DNA from: CAYVQE01 sp964633205
GTDB lineage: Bacteria > Myxococcota > B64-G9
NCBI GenBank assembly: GCA_964633205.1
Contig: CAZWFN010000003.1
Span: 33,953-97,952, forward strand
Length of the DNA stretch: 64,000 nt
Direction of reading: 5' to 3'
Shown: one piece after another, positions 34,083 to 43,218 of the stretch
Numbering within the stretch: the first letter of the stretch is position 1
How the letters are laid out: each line of letters opens with the position of its first letter
Translations under genes and position numbers: made by a program
Notes under the pieces: generated by a model
Seen by the model: only the letters and a program-made list of their open reading frames with translations
Told to the model about the DNA's origin: nothing
The model's database searches: none

Positions 34083-35216
34083 ATGCCCGAACGCTCGAGC
34101 CCATCCCGGTCGAATCCTCCCCCCGAGCCGCAGCCGCTGCAGCGGGTGGTGCTGGGCCAGTTGGCCGGTGCCGGCGGGGTGGTGCTGCTGGCCGGGCTGC
34201 AGGCCGACTGGGGCCTGAGCCTGCTGGCCCATCCCGACTACCTGTTGGCCGCCGGGCTGGTGGTCTGGCCGCTGGCCGCGGTGGCGGCCGGCTGGTCCTG
34301 CCTGCGCCAGCTTCCCGGCCGGCCGCTGCGGCCGTTGCTCGTCGGGCTGCTGCCGGCCGGGCTGGCCGCGCTGCTGGCCGAGCTGACCAGCGGCAACCTG
34401 GGGCTGCTGGCGCTGGGCGGCGACTGCGCGCCTTGGGCCATGGCCCGCTTCGCGGCCGAGCGGCTGCGGGTGGTCGGGCTGCTGGCCAGCGGGTCCATCT
34501 GGATCGGCTGCCTGCCGGCCCTGCTGGGCTCCGCGACACCGGCGGCCGGGCGGCCGCGCTGGGTGCTGCCGGCGGCCGGGCTGCTGTGGCTGGGCGCCGC
34601 CGTCTGGAGCCTGCTGGACCCGCTGCTGCCGGCGGTGGCCAGCGTGGGCAGCCCGGCGGTGCGCGGGCTGTGGCCGCTGGCGCTGGCCCTGCCGGCCGGC
34701 TGGATCTGGCTGCAGGGCCTGTTCGCCGCCGGCGACGCCGCGGCCGAGCGCGGGCTGGCCTGGGGGCTGGCCGCCTGGGGCGGGCTGTGCGCCTGGGGCG
34801 TCGGTTTCTGGCTGGTTCACCGGGCGGCCGGGCTCGAGCGGCTGGCCGAATGGATCGCCGCCGGCGAGCCGGCGGCCTGGCCGGAGTGGTTCGGCGCCGG
34901 GTTGTCGCTGGCCGCCTGCATGCTGCGGCTGCTGCCGCTGGCGGCGGCCGCGCTGGTGCTGGCCGCCTGGATCTGCGGCCGCCGGCTGAACCGCGCCGGC
35001 CGCGGCCGGGCCCTGGCGCTGCTGGCCGGGCTGGCCGCGCTGGGCCTGATCGGCCTGGCCGCCGAGGGCCGGCTGCGCGACGGCTTCAGCGCGGCCTGTC
35101 GGCTGGGGCCGGCACCGGAGAGCCTGTGCGCCGCCGAGCGGCGGGTGGTCGGCATCTGCGCCTCGGCCGTGGCCCCCCAACAGGGGACCGGAAAGGTGAA
35201 GAAACCCGATGCTTGA
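34083..35216 (+). CDS. Polytopic membrane protein of unknown function (377 aa)
   Basis: ATG 34083 (MPERSSPSRSNPPPEPQ) follows the terminator; an in-frame TTG lies two codons upstream. After a short Pro-rich N-terminus there are about ten hydrophobic segments rich in Leu, Ala, Gly and Trp (VVLGQLAGAGGVVLLAGL, LLAAGLVVWPLAAVAAGW, VLPAAGLLWLGAAVWSLL, LALALPAGWIWLQGLF). Short loops contain single Cys residues, and the C-terminus is a Cys-containing polar tail of about 40 residues (SAACRLGPAPESLCAAERR). No transporter signature is recognised. It precedes the 35399/35953 protease unit by about 180 bases. Confidence 0.65.
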   Translation: MPERSSPSRSNPPPEPQPLQRVVLGQLAGAGGVVLLAGLQADWGLSLLAHPDYLLAAGLVVWPLAAVAAGWSCLRQLPGRPLRPLLVGLLPAGLAALLAELTSGNLGLLALGGDCAPWAMARFAAERLRVVGLLASGSIWIGCLPALLGSATPAAGRPRWVLPAAGLLWLGAAVWSLLDPLLPAVASVGSPAVRGLWPLALALPAGWIWLQGLFAAGDAAAERGLAWGLAAWGGLCAWGVGFWLVHRAAGLERLAEWIAAGEPAAWPEWFGAGLSLAACMLRLLPLAAAALVLAAWICGRRLNRAGRGRALALLAGLAALGLIGLAAEGRLRDGFSAACRLGPAPESLCAAERRVVGICASAVAPQQGTGKVKKPDA

Positions 35217-35398
35217 TCCGTCCGTCGCTGCAACGCGGACCGATCGCGGGGGATGGGCAGTGAAGCAACTAGCTGAAATTCATGGAGCATTTGATGATTG
35301 GCCCCACGCCGGGGCAGGGCTTGCGGGCCGGGGCCGAACGCCCTGGACTCGGAGCCCCGACAGAACAGCCGTCATGGCGAATTCGAGGAGGAGTGGAG

Positions 35399-35956
35399 AT
35401 GAGAGGCTGTCGTAGAAAGTCCGGCCTGCTGGCCATCGGCTTGGTCCTGTGTCTGGGCCTGCCGGCCGCGGCCACCGTGGTGTTGCAGCTCGAGATCGAG
35501 GATCTGGTTCCCATGGCGCCGGTGGTGCTGGTGGGCGAGGTCAACCGCGTCGAGGCGAGCTGGAACGCGGATCGGACCAAGATCTACACCCGGGCCTGGA
35601 TCAGCCCCGAGGAGGTGCTCAAGGGGAACAAGGCCCTGGGCACGGTGGTGGTCAAGACCATCGGCGGCAGCGTGGGCGACGTGCACGCCGAGCTGCCCGG
35701 CGCGCCCGAGTTCACCCCGGGCGAGCGGGTGCTGGTGTTTCTGGAGCCGCGCCAGGACGGCGAGGGCTACCTGACCATCGGCTTCTACCAGGGCAAGTTC
35801 AAGGTCTTCGTGGACCACAAGAGCGGTGAGGAGATGCTGCTGCGCGCGACGCCCGAGCGCGGGGTGCGGGTGGTGGCGCAGAAGGCCAACCACTACGACA
35901 GCCGGCTGCGCAGCCTGGACGAGGTGCGGGCCCTGATCGCCGGAGGTGGCAAATGA
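35399..35956 (+). CDS. Small exported protein with NTR/TIMP-like OB-fold pattern (185 aa)
   Basis: ATG 35399 has GAGGAGGAG upstream. The signal peptide (LLAIGLVLCLGLPAAA) is cleaved near AAA-TVV. The mature protein has the layout VVLVGEVNRVEASWN-, KIYTRAWISPEEVLKG-, GTVVVKTIGGSVGDV-, FTPGERVLVFLEPRQ-, then a GYLTIGFYQGKFKV strand. This series of strands with a VLVGEV start and an EEVLKG turn is typical of NTR-like (TIMP-like) OB-folds found next to exported metalloproteases in Myxococcota. The stop overlaps the ATG of the matrixin gene by four bases (ATGA), so the two are translationally coupled. A chaperone or inhibitor role toward the protease is inference. Confidence 0.75.
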   Translation: MRGCRRKSGLLAIGLVLCLGLPAAATVVLQLEIEDLVPMAPVVLVGEVNRVEASWNADRTKIYTRAWISPEEVLKGNKALGTVVVKTIGGSVGDVHAELPGAPEFTPGERVLVFLEPRQDGEGYLTIGFYQGKFKVFVDHKSGEEMLLRATPERGVRVVAQKANHYDSRLRSLDEVRALIAGGGK

Positions 35957-38900
35957 GACGCCTGAGCTGGCTGGCCTCCACCCTGGCGCTGGTGCTGGCG
36001 CTGGGCGGTTGTAACGGCGGCGGCACCAACCCCACCGACGGCGGGCCCGACGACGGCGACGGCGGCCAGGTGGAGTGCACCAGCGCGGCCGAGTGCGACG
36101 ACGGCAATGTGTGCACCGACGATGCCTGTGTCGACGGCGCCTGCGTCTACACCAACAACAGCGATCCCTGCGACGACGGCCAGGTCTGCAGCGAGGATGA
36201 CGTCTGCTCCAACGGCGTCTGCTCGGGCACGGCGGTGGGCTGCGACGACGGCAACCCGTGCACCAACGACTCCTGCGACGACGAGGAGGGCTGCGTCTAC
36301 ATCCCCAACTCGGCCCCCTGCGACGACGGCAACGCCTGCACCCTGGGCGACGTCTGCTCCGAGGGCAGCTGCCAGGGCGGCGAGGCGCTGGAGTGCGACG
36401 ACGGCAACGTGTGCACCGACGACGCCTGCGATCCGGCCGAGGGCTGCGTCTACACCCCCAACGACGCCCCCTGCGACGACGGTCAGGCCTGCTCGTCCAA
36501 CGACCACTGCTCCAACGGGGTGTGCGTGGGCGACTCGGACGTCGACTGCGACGACGACAACCCCTGCACCGAGGACCGCTGCGACGACTCGCTGGGCTGC
36601 GTGCACTCCTACAACGTGGCCCCCTGCGACGACGGCAGCGCCTGCACCGAAAACGACGCCTGCAACCAGGGCACCTGCCAGGGCCGGGCCATCGACTGCG
36701 GCGACAACAACCCCTGCACCAACGACTCCTGCGACCCGGAGGTCGGCTGCCAGTACGAGAACAACAGCGACCCCTGCGACGACGGCGACGTGTGCACCGT
36801 GGGCGACGCCTGCGCCAACGGGGCCTGCCAGCCGGGCTCGCCCCGCAGCTGCGACGACAACAACGTGTGTACCGACGACCAGTGCGTGCCGGGGCTGGGC
36901 TGCAGCCACGCCAACAACACCGCCGCCTGCGACGACGGCGACGCCTGCACCACGGGCGACCACTGCCAGGACGGCACCTGCGTCGGCGGCGACAGCCCCT
37001 TCGACTGCGACGACGGCAACCCCTGCACCGACGACATCTGCCACCCGGTCAACGGCTGCAGCTACGAGTACAACAGCGACCCCTGCGACGACGGTGATCC
37101 GTGCACCATCGACGACGTGTGCGCCAACGGCGTCTGCACCGGCGGGCCGGCGGACGCCGACGGCGACGGCTACATCGACGAGGCCTGCGGCGGGCAGGAT
37201 TGCGACGACAGCGACGCCGGCATCAATCCGGGCGTGTTCGAGGGCCCGGACGGCGATCCCAAGTGCACGGACGGCGTCGACAACAACTGCAACGGCCTGA
37301 CCGACGCCGAGGAGGCGTCCTGCAACCCGTGCATCGACAACGCCGACTGCGACGACGACAACCTGTGCAACGGCGCCGAGAGCTGCGACAACGGCAGCTG
37401 CGTCGCCGGCGCGCCGCTCGACTGCGACGACGGCGAGCTGTGCACCACCGACAACTGCGATCCGGCCGCCGGCTGCCAGTACGTCGACAACAGCCTGCCC
37501 TGCGACGACGGTGACGCCTGCACCGTGGGCGACACCTGCTCGGGCGGCAGCTGCCAGGGCGGCGGGGCGCTCGATTGCGACGACAACGATCCCTGCACCG
37601 ACGACGGCTGCGACCCGGACCAGGGCTGCGTCTACACCTTCAACGATGCGCCCTGCGACGACGGCGACGATTGCACCACCGGCGACTACTGCCAGGACGG
37701 CGAGTGCATGCCGGGTGCGGGCGGGCCGGACTGCGACGACGGCAACCCGTGCACCGAGGACAGCTGCATCGACGGGATGGGCTGCGTCAACTCACCGGTC
37801 GAAGACGGCACGGCCTGCGACGACGGCAGCCTGTGCACCGAGGACGACCACTGCTCCAACGGCACCTGCACCGGCAGCTCGGTCAACTGCGACGACGGCA
37901 ACGTGTGCACCAGCGACGACTGCGACCCGGATCTCGGCTGCGTGCACGACCCGGTGCCCGGCGACTGCAACGACGGCGACGCCTGCACCGTCGACGATCA
38001 CTGCTCGGCCGGCAACTGCGTCGGCGACATCCGCGACCAGGACGGCGACGGCTACGGCGACGAGGACTGCGGCGGCGACGACTGCTGCGACAGCGGCAAC
38101 GAGCCCATGGCCGGCTGCGACGCCGGCTCGGCGCCCGGCATCAACCCGGGCGCGACCGAGGTCTGCGGCGACGGCGTGGACAACAACTGCAACGACGTGA
38201 TCGACGAGGGCTGCGCGAGCTGCGACACCGTCGACCCGGCCGCCCAGCTGGTGATCGACAACGATCAGATCGGCGGGGCCTACGGCCTGGCCCAGGGCGA
38301 CCAGGCGCTCAACGTCTTCTTCGTCGAGTCCACCTCCTACAACGTGATCGAGGTGCAGGCGGCCTTCTATGATCTCACTTGCGGTACCGGCGGCGATGAG
38401 GGCGACTTCTCGGTCCACCTCTACGCCGATGACGGCGGCCTGCCGGGTGCTGAGCTGGCCGCCAGCGACATCGAGACGGTGTCGCGGGCGGGCGGCTGCG
38501 ATCCGGACACCGACCCGCAGCAGGTCGCCTGGCACACCTTCACCCTGACCGAGCCGCAGGCCTTCACCCAGGGCCAGCTCATCTGGGTGGCCTTGCAGAT
38601 CGAATCCGACGAGGTCAGCGGGGGTGACTCCGCCGATCAGTTCGTACCCGTGTTCAGCCCTTCGGTGGCGGTGCCCTACCACGGCGGCTTCATCTACGAA
38701 TCGGCCGGCGACCAGTACGGCTACGCCGGCGGCAACTGGCTGCTGCGGGTCGACGGCTGCGCCGAGGGCCCCTGGCTGACCTTGGACAGCCACAGCGCCT
38801 CGCCGGCCATCCTGCCGGCCGGCGGCAGCAGCGACGTGACCGCCGGGCTGTACAACCGCGGCTTCGCCGACAGCAATACGGTCAGCGGGGTGCTGGCCTG

Positions 38901-40842
38901 CGAGGCGCCCGAGATCGTGCTGACCAGCGACACGGCCGACTTCGGCCCCATCGCCATGGGCGCGGCCGAGACCGGCTCGCCGGCCTACGGCGTCAGCGCC
39001 GCCGCCGGCAGCTACGGCATCTACAGCATGGCCCTGACCAGCAGCGACGGGCCCAACGAGTGGCAGTCCGCCTTCGGCCTCTACGTCCAGGGCGCCGGCT
39101 GCGCCACCGAGAACGCCAGCCTGGCCGTGGACAGCGGCACCCCGGCCTACTTCCTGCCGCTGGGCGCCGGCGAGGAGGCCGGCAACTACTTCGCGGTGCA
39201 GTCGACCGCGCTCAGCGTGACCTCGGTCACCGCCCAGCTTTACAACAACAGCGGGGTGAATTCCTCGCGCTTCAGGGCCAAGCTGTACAGCTACCGGGCC
39301 GGGCTGCCGGATCAATTGCTGGCCACCAGCGCCTGGGTCTCGGTCTCGGGCAGTGGGGCGATCGAGCAGGACTTCACCTTTGCCGAGCCCGTCACCCTGC
39401 GCCAGGACAACACCGTGTTCGCCATGATCGAGTCGGAGAGCGACCTGTCGGCCACCGAGTTCGGCATGCTGACCGACGACGGCGACAGCCAGGCTGGCTC
39501 CTGGAACAACGGCCTGTACTACAGCCAGGCCGAGGGCTGGATGCCCTTCTACGGCATGGCCATGATGGTGCGCATCAACGGCTGCCAGGCCACCGAGCTG
39601 GAGTACGACTCGCACAGCTCCAACCCGGATCCCATCTCGGCCGGCGACAGCGCCACGCTGAGCATCACCGTGCGCAACAGCGGCGCCGAGGACGCCACCG
39701 ACGTCAGCGGCACCCTGTCGTCGTCCGATGCCGACATCACCGTCACCACCGCCACCCGCTCGTACGGCACGGTGGCGGCCGGCGGCACCGACAGCGCCAG
39801 CGGCTTCGCCATCGACGTGGCCGCCGGCGCCGACCAGTACCAGTACCTGCTGGACCTGGAGCTGAGCGACGGCGTCAACACCTGGTTCGACCAGGTGCCG
39901 GTGCAGCTGGCCGGTGGCACGGTCAACCTGACGGTGCAGAACTTCACCACCACCCTGGTGGGCGGCGACATCATCTACAGCTGGGACGTGGTCAACGACG
40001 GCAATGTGGATGTGCTCCAGAGTTTCTCCGTCGACCTCTACCTCGACCGCGATAGCGCCCCCGGCGTGGGAGATGCGGGAGACGGCTCAGGCACCCTGGA
40101 CGGTCTGGCTGCCGGCGAGGTGGCCCGCTTTGCGGATGTGCCCTGGACCCCACCCGCAGCTGGAACCTATGATGCCTGGGTGCAGGTGGACACCAACGAT
40201 GCGGTGACCGAATCGAACGAAGGCGACAACGTGGCCGGCCCCTCGACCACCGAGGTGGGCGACGGGGCCGTGTTCGCGCTGCTGGATCCGGCCCGCAAGT
40301 GGTTCCCGGAAGACATGCCGGTCGGGTTCCGCTTCGTCACCGGCAACAGCGTGGCCGGCATGTCCGAGAACGACTCGCGCGATGCGGTGCGCAACGGCTT
40401 CGACCAGTGGCAGAACGTGGCCACCGCCAGCATCAGCTTCGCCGAAGAGGCCGAGACCGCCATCGGTGGATTTTACGTCCACGACGAAAACAATACCATG
40501 ACCTTCAATGACCCCAACGGCGAGGTTCCGGAGGGTGCCATCGCGGCCACCATTCCGTATCGTGGAGGCGAAACTATGGTGACCAACGGGGTGACCTTCT
40601 ACCGCATGACCGACGCCGACATCGTGTTCAACGACGGGGTGTCCTTCGTGCGCAACGGCGCCGCCTGCAACTACGACTTCGACCTCGACGGCGTGGCCAC
40701 CCACGAGATAGGCCACCTGGTGGGCCTGGATCACCCGGACGTGTACGAGGCCACCATGTACTACGCGGTGGACTACTGCGACATGTCCAAGGTGTCGCTG
40801 GCCGACTCGGACATCGCCGGGGTGACCTTCATCTACCCCTGA
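35953..40842 (+). CDS. Matrixin-type zinc metalloprotease lipoprotein with Cys-rich repeats, MopE motifs and CARDB domain (1629 aa)
   Basis: The signal peptide (WLASTLALVLALGGC) carries a lipobox. Residues about 40-400 and 460-690 contain repeats of the form CDDGNxCTxDxCxxxxGC and PCDDGxxCTxxDxCxxGxC. These are the Dictyostelium-type Cys-rich repeats found in large deltaproteobacterial surface proteins. Two MopE-type metal-binding motifs are visible: DADGDGYIDEACGG...VDNNCNG and DQDGDGYGDEDCGG...VDNNCND. A beta-sandwich and CARDB-like region follow (LTVQNFTTTLVGGDIIYSW). The last 190 residues are a matrixin domain with HEIGHLVGLDH (H1584, H1588, H1594) and the Met-turn TMYYAV. It should be a surface-anchored, zinc-dependent endopeptidase whose stalk binds calcium or other metals. 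A terminator follows at 40871. Confidence 0.93.
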   Translation: MRRLSWLASTLALVLALGGCNGGGTNPTDGGPDDGDGGQVECTSAAECDDGNVCTDDACVDGACVYTNNSDPCDDGQVCSEDDVCSNGVCSGTAVGCDDGNPCTNDSCDDEEGCVYIPNSAPCDDGNACTLGDVCSEGSCQGGEALECDDGNVCTDDACDPAEGCVYTPNDAPCDDGQACSSNDHCSNGVCVGDSDVDCDDDNPCTEDRCDDSLGCVHSYNVAPCDDGSACTENDACNQGTCQGRAIDCGDNNPCTNDSCDPEVGCQYENNSDPCDDGDVCTVGDACANGACQPGSPRSCDDNNVCTDDQCVPGLGCSHANNTAACDDGDACTTGDHCQDGTCVGGDSPFDCDDGNPCTDDICHPVNGCSYEYNSDPCDDGDPCTIDDVCANGVCTGGPADADGDGYIDEACGGQDCDDSDAGINPGVFEGPDGDPKCTDGVDNNCNGLTDAEEASCNPCIDNADCDDDNLCNGAESCDNGSCVAGAPLDCDDGELCTTDNCDPAAGCQYVDNSLPCDDGDACTVGDTCSGGSCQGGGALDCDDNDPCTDDGCDPDQGCVYTFNDAPCDDGDDCTTGDYCQDGECMPGAGGPDCDDGNPCTEDSCIDGMGCVNSPVEDGTACDDGSLCTEDDHCSNGTCTGSSVNCDDGNVCTSDDCDPDLGCVHDPVPGDCNDGDACTVDDHCSAGNCVGDIRDQDGDGYGDEDCGGDDCCDSGNEPMAGCDAGSAPGINPGATEVCGDGVDNNCNDVIDEGCASCDTVDPAAQLVIDNDQIGGAYGLAQGDQALNVFFVESTSYNVIEVQAAFYDLTCGTGGDEGDFSVHLYADDGGLPGAELAASDIETVSRAGGCDPDTDPQQVAWHTFTLTEPQAFTQGQLIWVALQIESDEVSGGDSADQFVPVFSPSVAVPYHGGFIYESAGDQYGYAGGNWLLRVDGCAEGPWLTLDSHSASPAILPAGGSSDVTAGLYNRGFADSNTVSGVLACEAPEIVLTSDTADFGPIAMGAAETGSPAYGVSAAAGSYGIYSMALTSSDGPNEWQSAFGLYVQGAGCATENASLAVDSGTPAYFLPLGAGEEAGNYFAVQSTALSVTSVTAQLYNNSGVNSSRFRAKLYSYRAGLPDQLLATSAWVSVSGSGAIEQDFTFAEPVTLRQDNTVFAMIESESDLSATEFGMLTDDGDSQAGSWNNGLYYSQAEGWMPFYGMAMMVRINGCQATELEYDSHSSNPDPISAGDSATLSITVRNSGAEDATDVSGTLSSSDADITVTTATRSYGTVAAGGTDSASGFAIDVAAGADQYQYLLDLELSDGVNTWFDQVPVQLAGGTVNLTVQNFTTTLVGGDIIYSWDVVNDGNVDVLQSFSVDLYLDRDSAPGVGDAGDGSGTLDGLAAGEVARFADVPWTPPAAGTYDAWVQVDTNDAVTESNEGDNVAGPSTTEVGDGAVFALLDPARKWFPEDMPVGFRFVTGNSVAGMSENDSRDAVRNGFDQWQNVATASISFAEEAETAIGGFYVHDENNTMTFNDPNGEVPEGAIAATIPYRGGETMVTNGVTFYRMTDADIVFNDGVSFVRNGAACNYDFDLDGVATHEIGHLVGLDHPDVYEATMYYAVDYCDMSKVSLADSDIAGVTFIYP
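36078..38220 (+). repeat. Coding array of Dictyostelium-type Cys-rich repeats with two MopE motifs
   Basis: Some two dozen short Cys units occur in two blocks, separated by the first MopE motif (about 37156-37320) and closed by the second (about 38032-38220). At DNA level the recurring string is TGCGACGACGGC. Confidence 0.8.
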
Positions 40843-40870
40843 GCCCGAACGCAGAGCAGCAAGCGATCGA

Positions 40871-40902
40871 GGCCCGGTCCCCTTCGGGGGGCCGGGTCTT
40901 TT
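40871..40902 (+). terminator. Intrinsic terminator after the matrixin gene
   Basis: GGCCCGGTCCCC-TTC-GGGGGGCCGGGTC forms a strong hairpin followed by TTTT. Confidence 0.8.
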
Positions 40903-40970
40903 CGATGCATCCGAAATGACACAGATCTCTTTCGTGGGGACGGGTTGACTGCTTCGTTCTAGGCTCTTCG

Positions 40971-41129
40971 TTCTTTGTTCTTGGTTCTTTGTTCTTGGTT
41001 NNNNNNNNNNNNNNNNNNNNNNNNNNNNNNNNNNNNNNNNNNNNNNNNNNNNNNNNNNNNNNNNNNNNNNNNNNNNNNNNNNNNNNNNNNNNNNNNNNNN
41101 GTTCTTTGTTCTTGGTTCTTTGTTCTTGG
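40971..41129. repeat. 14-bp tandem repeat TTCTTTGTTCTTGG interrupted by the assembly gap
   Basis: Two exact units lie before the gap (40971-40998) and two after it (41102-41129). The gap therefore falls inside a tandem array whose true length is unknown. The rest of 40903-41161 has no gene. Confidence 0.9.
41001..41100. other. Assembly gap (100 N)
   Basis: Exactly 100 undetermined bases, the conventional scaffold filler, so the real distance is not known. Reading frames crossing it carry no meaning. Confidence 0.99.
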
Positions 41130-41161
41130 TTTCGGTCGCTTTGTCGAGGCGCGGGTGGGGA

Positions 41162-42181
41162 TCAGGCGGGTTCGACGCGGTCGCCGCCGGCTTGGCGGGC
41201 GTGCTGCATGGCGCTGGCGGCGGCGGCCAGCAGGGCGGTGGCGTCGGCGCCGTCGGTGGGGAAGACGGCGCCGCCGATGCTGGCGCTCAGCCGCTCCAGG
41301 CCCGAGCCGGCCGGGGGCGCCAGCTCGGCCACGGCCCGGCGCAGCCGCTCGGCCTTGGTCAGCACGCCCCACTTGGGGGTCTCCGGCAGCAGCACGGCGA
41401 AGGCCTGGCCGCTGTGGCGCACCGGCACATCCGAGCGCCGAAAGGAGAAGTGCGCCCCGGGCTCGTTGCCGGTGGCGCGCAGCAGGCCGCCCACCCGCCG
41501 CAACATGTGGCCGGCCGCCGGGCCTTGGTGGTCGAAGCCGTCGATGCTGAACAGCAGCAGGCCCAGCAGGTGGCCGTGGCGGGCCGCCCGCGACAGCTCG
41601 GCGCTGAGCCGGGCGCTGAAGTAGCGCTGGTTGTACAGGCCGCTGAGCGGATCGAGCGAGGCGTGCTGCAGCAGCTCGGCGAAGCGCCGGCTGGCGCGCA
41701 GCAGCTGGCCGGCGGTGGCGGTCAGGCGGCTCAGGGCCTCCTTCTGGCCGGCGTCGAAGGCGGTGTCGGCCGGCGGTAGCTGGCAAACCACGGCGGCGAC
41801 GCGCTCGCCGTCCAACAGCGGCTGGACGAAGGCGTCGCGGTCCGGCTCGTAGCCCAGGGCGGCGCGCACCGAGGCGGCCACCGCGCCGGCCTGCTGGCTG
41901 GGGCTGGCATCGGGCCGGGTGGCCACCCGCAGCCGCTTGAACGCCGCCGGGGCGGGCGGGCTGATCTCGGCCAGCTCGAGCCGATCGGCGGTCGTCGGCA
42001 GCAGCAGGGCGGTCGGACCGCCGCCGGCGGCGGCCGACAAAGCCGCCAGGCACTCGGAGCGCACCATCTCCAGATCGAGCGGTGTCATCTCGCGCTGGCT
42101 GTGCTCGACCCGATCGAGCAGCTCGGCCAGCAGCCGTTCGCTGGTCTGTTGGATGTCTTGGCTCGAGCTGTGCTGCGCCAT
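41162..42181 (-). CDS. Degenerate GGDEF-domain protein with GAF-like N-terminus (339 aa)
   Basis: ATG 42181 (MAQHSSSQDIQQTSERL) has GGTGAGG six bases upstream. The first 200 residues form a helical lead and a GAF-like sensor region (LLLPTTADRLELAEIS, GERVAAVVCQLPP). The second half is a diguanylate-cyclase fold beginning with LDPLSGLYNQRYFSARL. At the position of GG(D/E)EF it has HSGQAFAVLLPETP, so the catalytic Glu/Asp is missing and cyclic di-GMP synthesis is not expected. A signalling or GTP/c-di-GMP-binding role is more likely. The divergent gene at 42368 encodes a response regulator, suggesting a two-protein module. Confidence 0.82.
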   Translation of the reverse strand: MAQHSSSQDIQQTSERLLAELLDRVEHSQREMTPLDLEMVRSECLAALSAAAGGGPTALLLPTTADRLELAEISPPAPAAFKRLRVATRPDASPSQQAGAVAASVRAALGYEPDRDAFVQPLLDGERVAAVVCQLPPADTAFDAGQKEALSRLTATAGQLLRASRRFAELLQHASLDPLSGLYNQRYFSARLSAELSRAARHGHLLGLLLFSIDGFDHQGPAAGHMLRRVGGLLRATGNEPGAHFSFRRSDVPVRHSGQAFAVLLPETPKWGVLTKAERLRRAVAELAPPAGSGLERLSASIGGAVFPTDGADATALLAAAASAMQHARQAGGDRVEPA

Positions 42182-42284
42182 CGCCACCTCACCGGAACCG
42201 GCCCCGCCCACACTGCATGCAAGCACATCGGACCCCCTCGGTGCAAATGACGGGGGACATGCAGCGCTGCCATCTTCGGTTTGG

Positions 42285-42314
42285 TTGCCGCTGCGGCCCT
42301 GGAGGCGGTACTCT
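42285..42314 (+). promoter_or_regulatory. Promoter of the response-regulator gene
   Basis: -35 TTGCCG (42285-42290), 18-base spacer, -10 TACTCT (42309-42314). The start site near 42321 excludes the distal in-frame TTG at 42281 and supports a GTG start at 42365-42371. Confidence 0.45.
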
Positions 42315-42367
42315 CGGAGGGTGCGTTGGCACAGGCGGCGGCGGATTGGCGGCGCGCGGAGGCGGTG

Positions 42368-43198
42368 GTGGTGGAGCCCCCAGAACGAGAACGGCTGGAT
42401 CAGCCGGTGCGCATCCTGGCGGTCGACGACGAGCCGGTGGTGCGCGCGGTGCTGCGCGAGGCGCTGGATCGGCCCGGCCGTTACGTGGTGCTGGTCGACG
42501 ACGGTGAGCAGGCCATCGAGCTGCTGTTGAGCGAGCCGTTCGACCTGCTGATCGCCGACAAGAACCTGCCCGGCATCACCGGGCTGGACGTCATCCGGCG
42601 CGCCAAGGCGACCGATGCGCGCATGGCCACGCTGCTGGTGACCGCCTACGCCTCGCGCGATTCGGCCGAAGAAGCCCTGGCCATCGGCATCGACGACTAC
42701 CTGTGCAAGCCATTCGATCTGTCCGATCTGCAGACCAAGGTGGACGAGGCCCTGGCCCGGCGGCAGCAGCGCCAGTCCGTGGCCGCCGAGCCCGCCCCGC
42801 GCGCGGCGCAACCGGTGCCGGTGCGGGCCCGGGTCTGGATCTGCGACCCGAGCGAGAGCTCGCGGGAGCTGCTCCGGGAGGCGGTCGAACAGCTCGGCCA
42901 CCGCACCCACCGCGCCGAGAGCCTGGGCGCCGTGATCGAGGCCCTGCGCCAGCGGCAGCTCGACGCCCTGTTCTGCGATCTGGATGTGCTCGAGCGCGAC
43001 GACGCCTCGGCCTGCTTTTTGCGCTCGGCCCTGATCCTGGCGCCCCAGGTGCGCTTCGTGGCCCTGGCCGGCCGGCGCGGCGTCGAGGACGCCATCCAGG
43101 CCATCCACCGCGGCGCCGGCCTGGTGCTCTACCGCCCGCTGGAATCGGCGGCCGCGGTCGAGTCCCAGATCGCCGGCCTGCTGGGCCCGAAACCCTGA
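42368..43198 (+). CDS. Response regulator with receiver domain and a second receiver-like domain (276 aa)
   Basis: Three consecutive in-frame GTG codons (42365, 42368, 42371) follow GGAGG at 42358-42362, and one of them is the start. The N-terminal receiver is complete: RILAVDDEPVVR (acidic pocket), LLIADKNLPG (phosphoacceptor Asp), LLVTAYAS (Thr) and CKPFD (Lys). After a linker, residues about 150-276 form a second CheY-like fold (ARVWICDPSESSRELLREAVEQLGHR, DALFCDLDVLE, VRFVALAGRR). It ends in a receiver-like helix and lacks the Lys motif, so it is probably not phosphorylated. There is no DNA-binding or enzymatic output domain, which points to protein-protein output, perhaps with the divergent GGDEF-like protein. 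Confidence 0.83.
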   Translation: MVEPPERERLDQPVRILAVDDEPVVRAVLREALDRPGRYVVLVDDGEQAIELLLSEPFDLLIADKNLPGITGLDVIRRAKATDARMATLLVTAYASRDSAEEALAIGIDDYLCKPFDLSDLQTKVDEALARRQQRQSVAAEPAPRAAQPVPVRARVWICDPSESSRELLREAVEQLGHRTHRAESLGAVIEALRQRQLDALFCDLDVLERDDASACFLRSALILAPQVRFVALAGRRGVEDAIQAIHRGAGLVLYRPLESAAAVESQIAGLLGPKP

Positions 43199-43218
43199 AG
43201 CCCGACCCCCCGCCACCA

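Noticed and set aside
35209..35415. A 68-codon frame overlapping the end of the 34083 gene
   Set aside because: No ribosome site, biased composition, and it overlaps the leader of the 35399 gene. The 180 bases there are better read as a gap.
35893..37044. Minus-strand frame rich in VVAVEG-like repeats opposite the matrixin gene
   Set aside because: Mirror image of the CDDG repeats on the plus strand; no start signal.
36078..38220. CRISPR-like array, because of the regular short repeats
   Set aside because: The period follows coding Cys units, spacers are not unique and the frame is continuous; no cas genes.
40959..42053. Frames running through the N-gap and the heptamer repeat, in both directions
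   Set aside because: They translate undetermined bases and simple repeats (RTKNQEQ-like); not genes.
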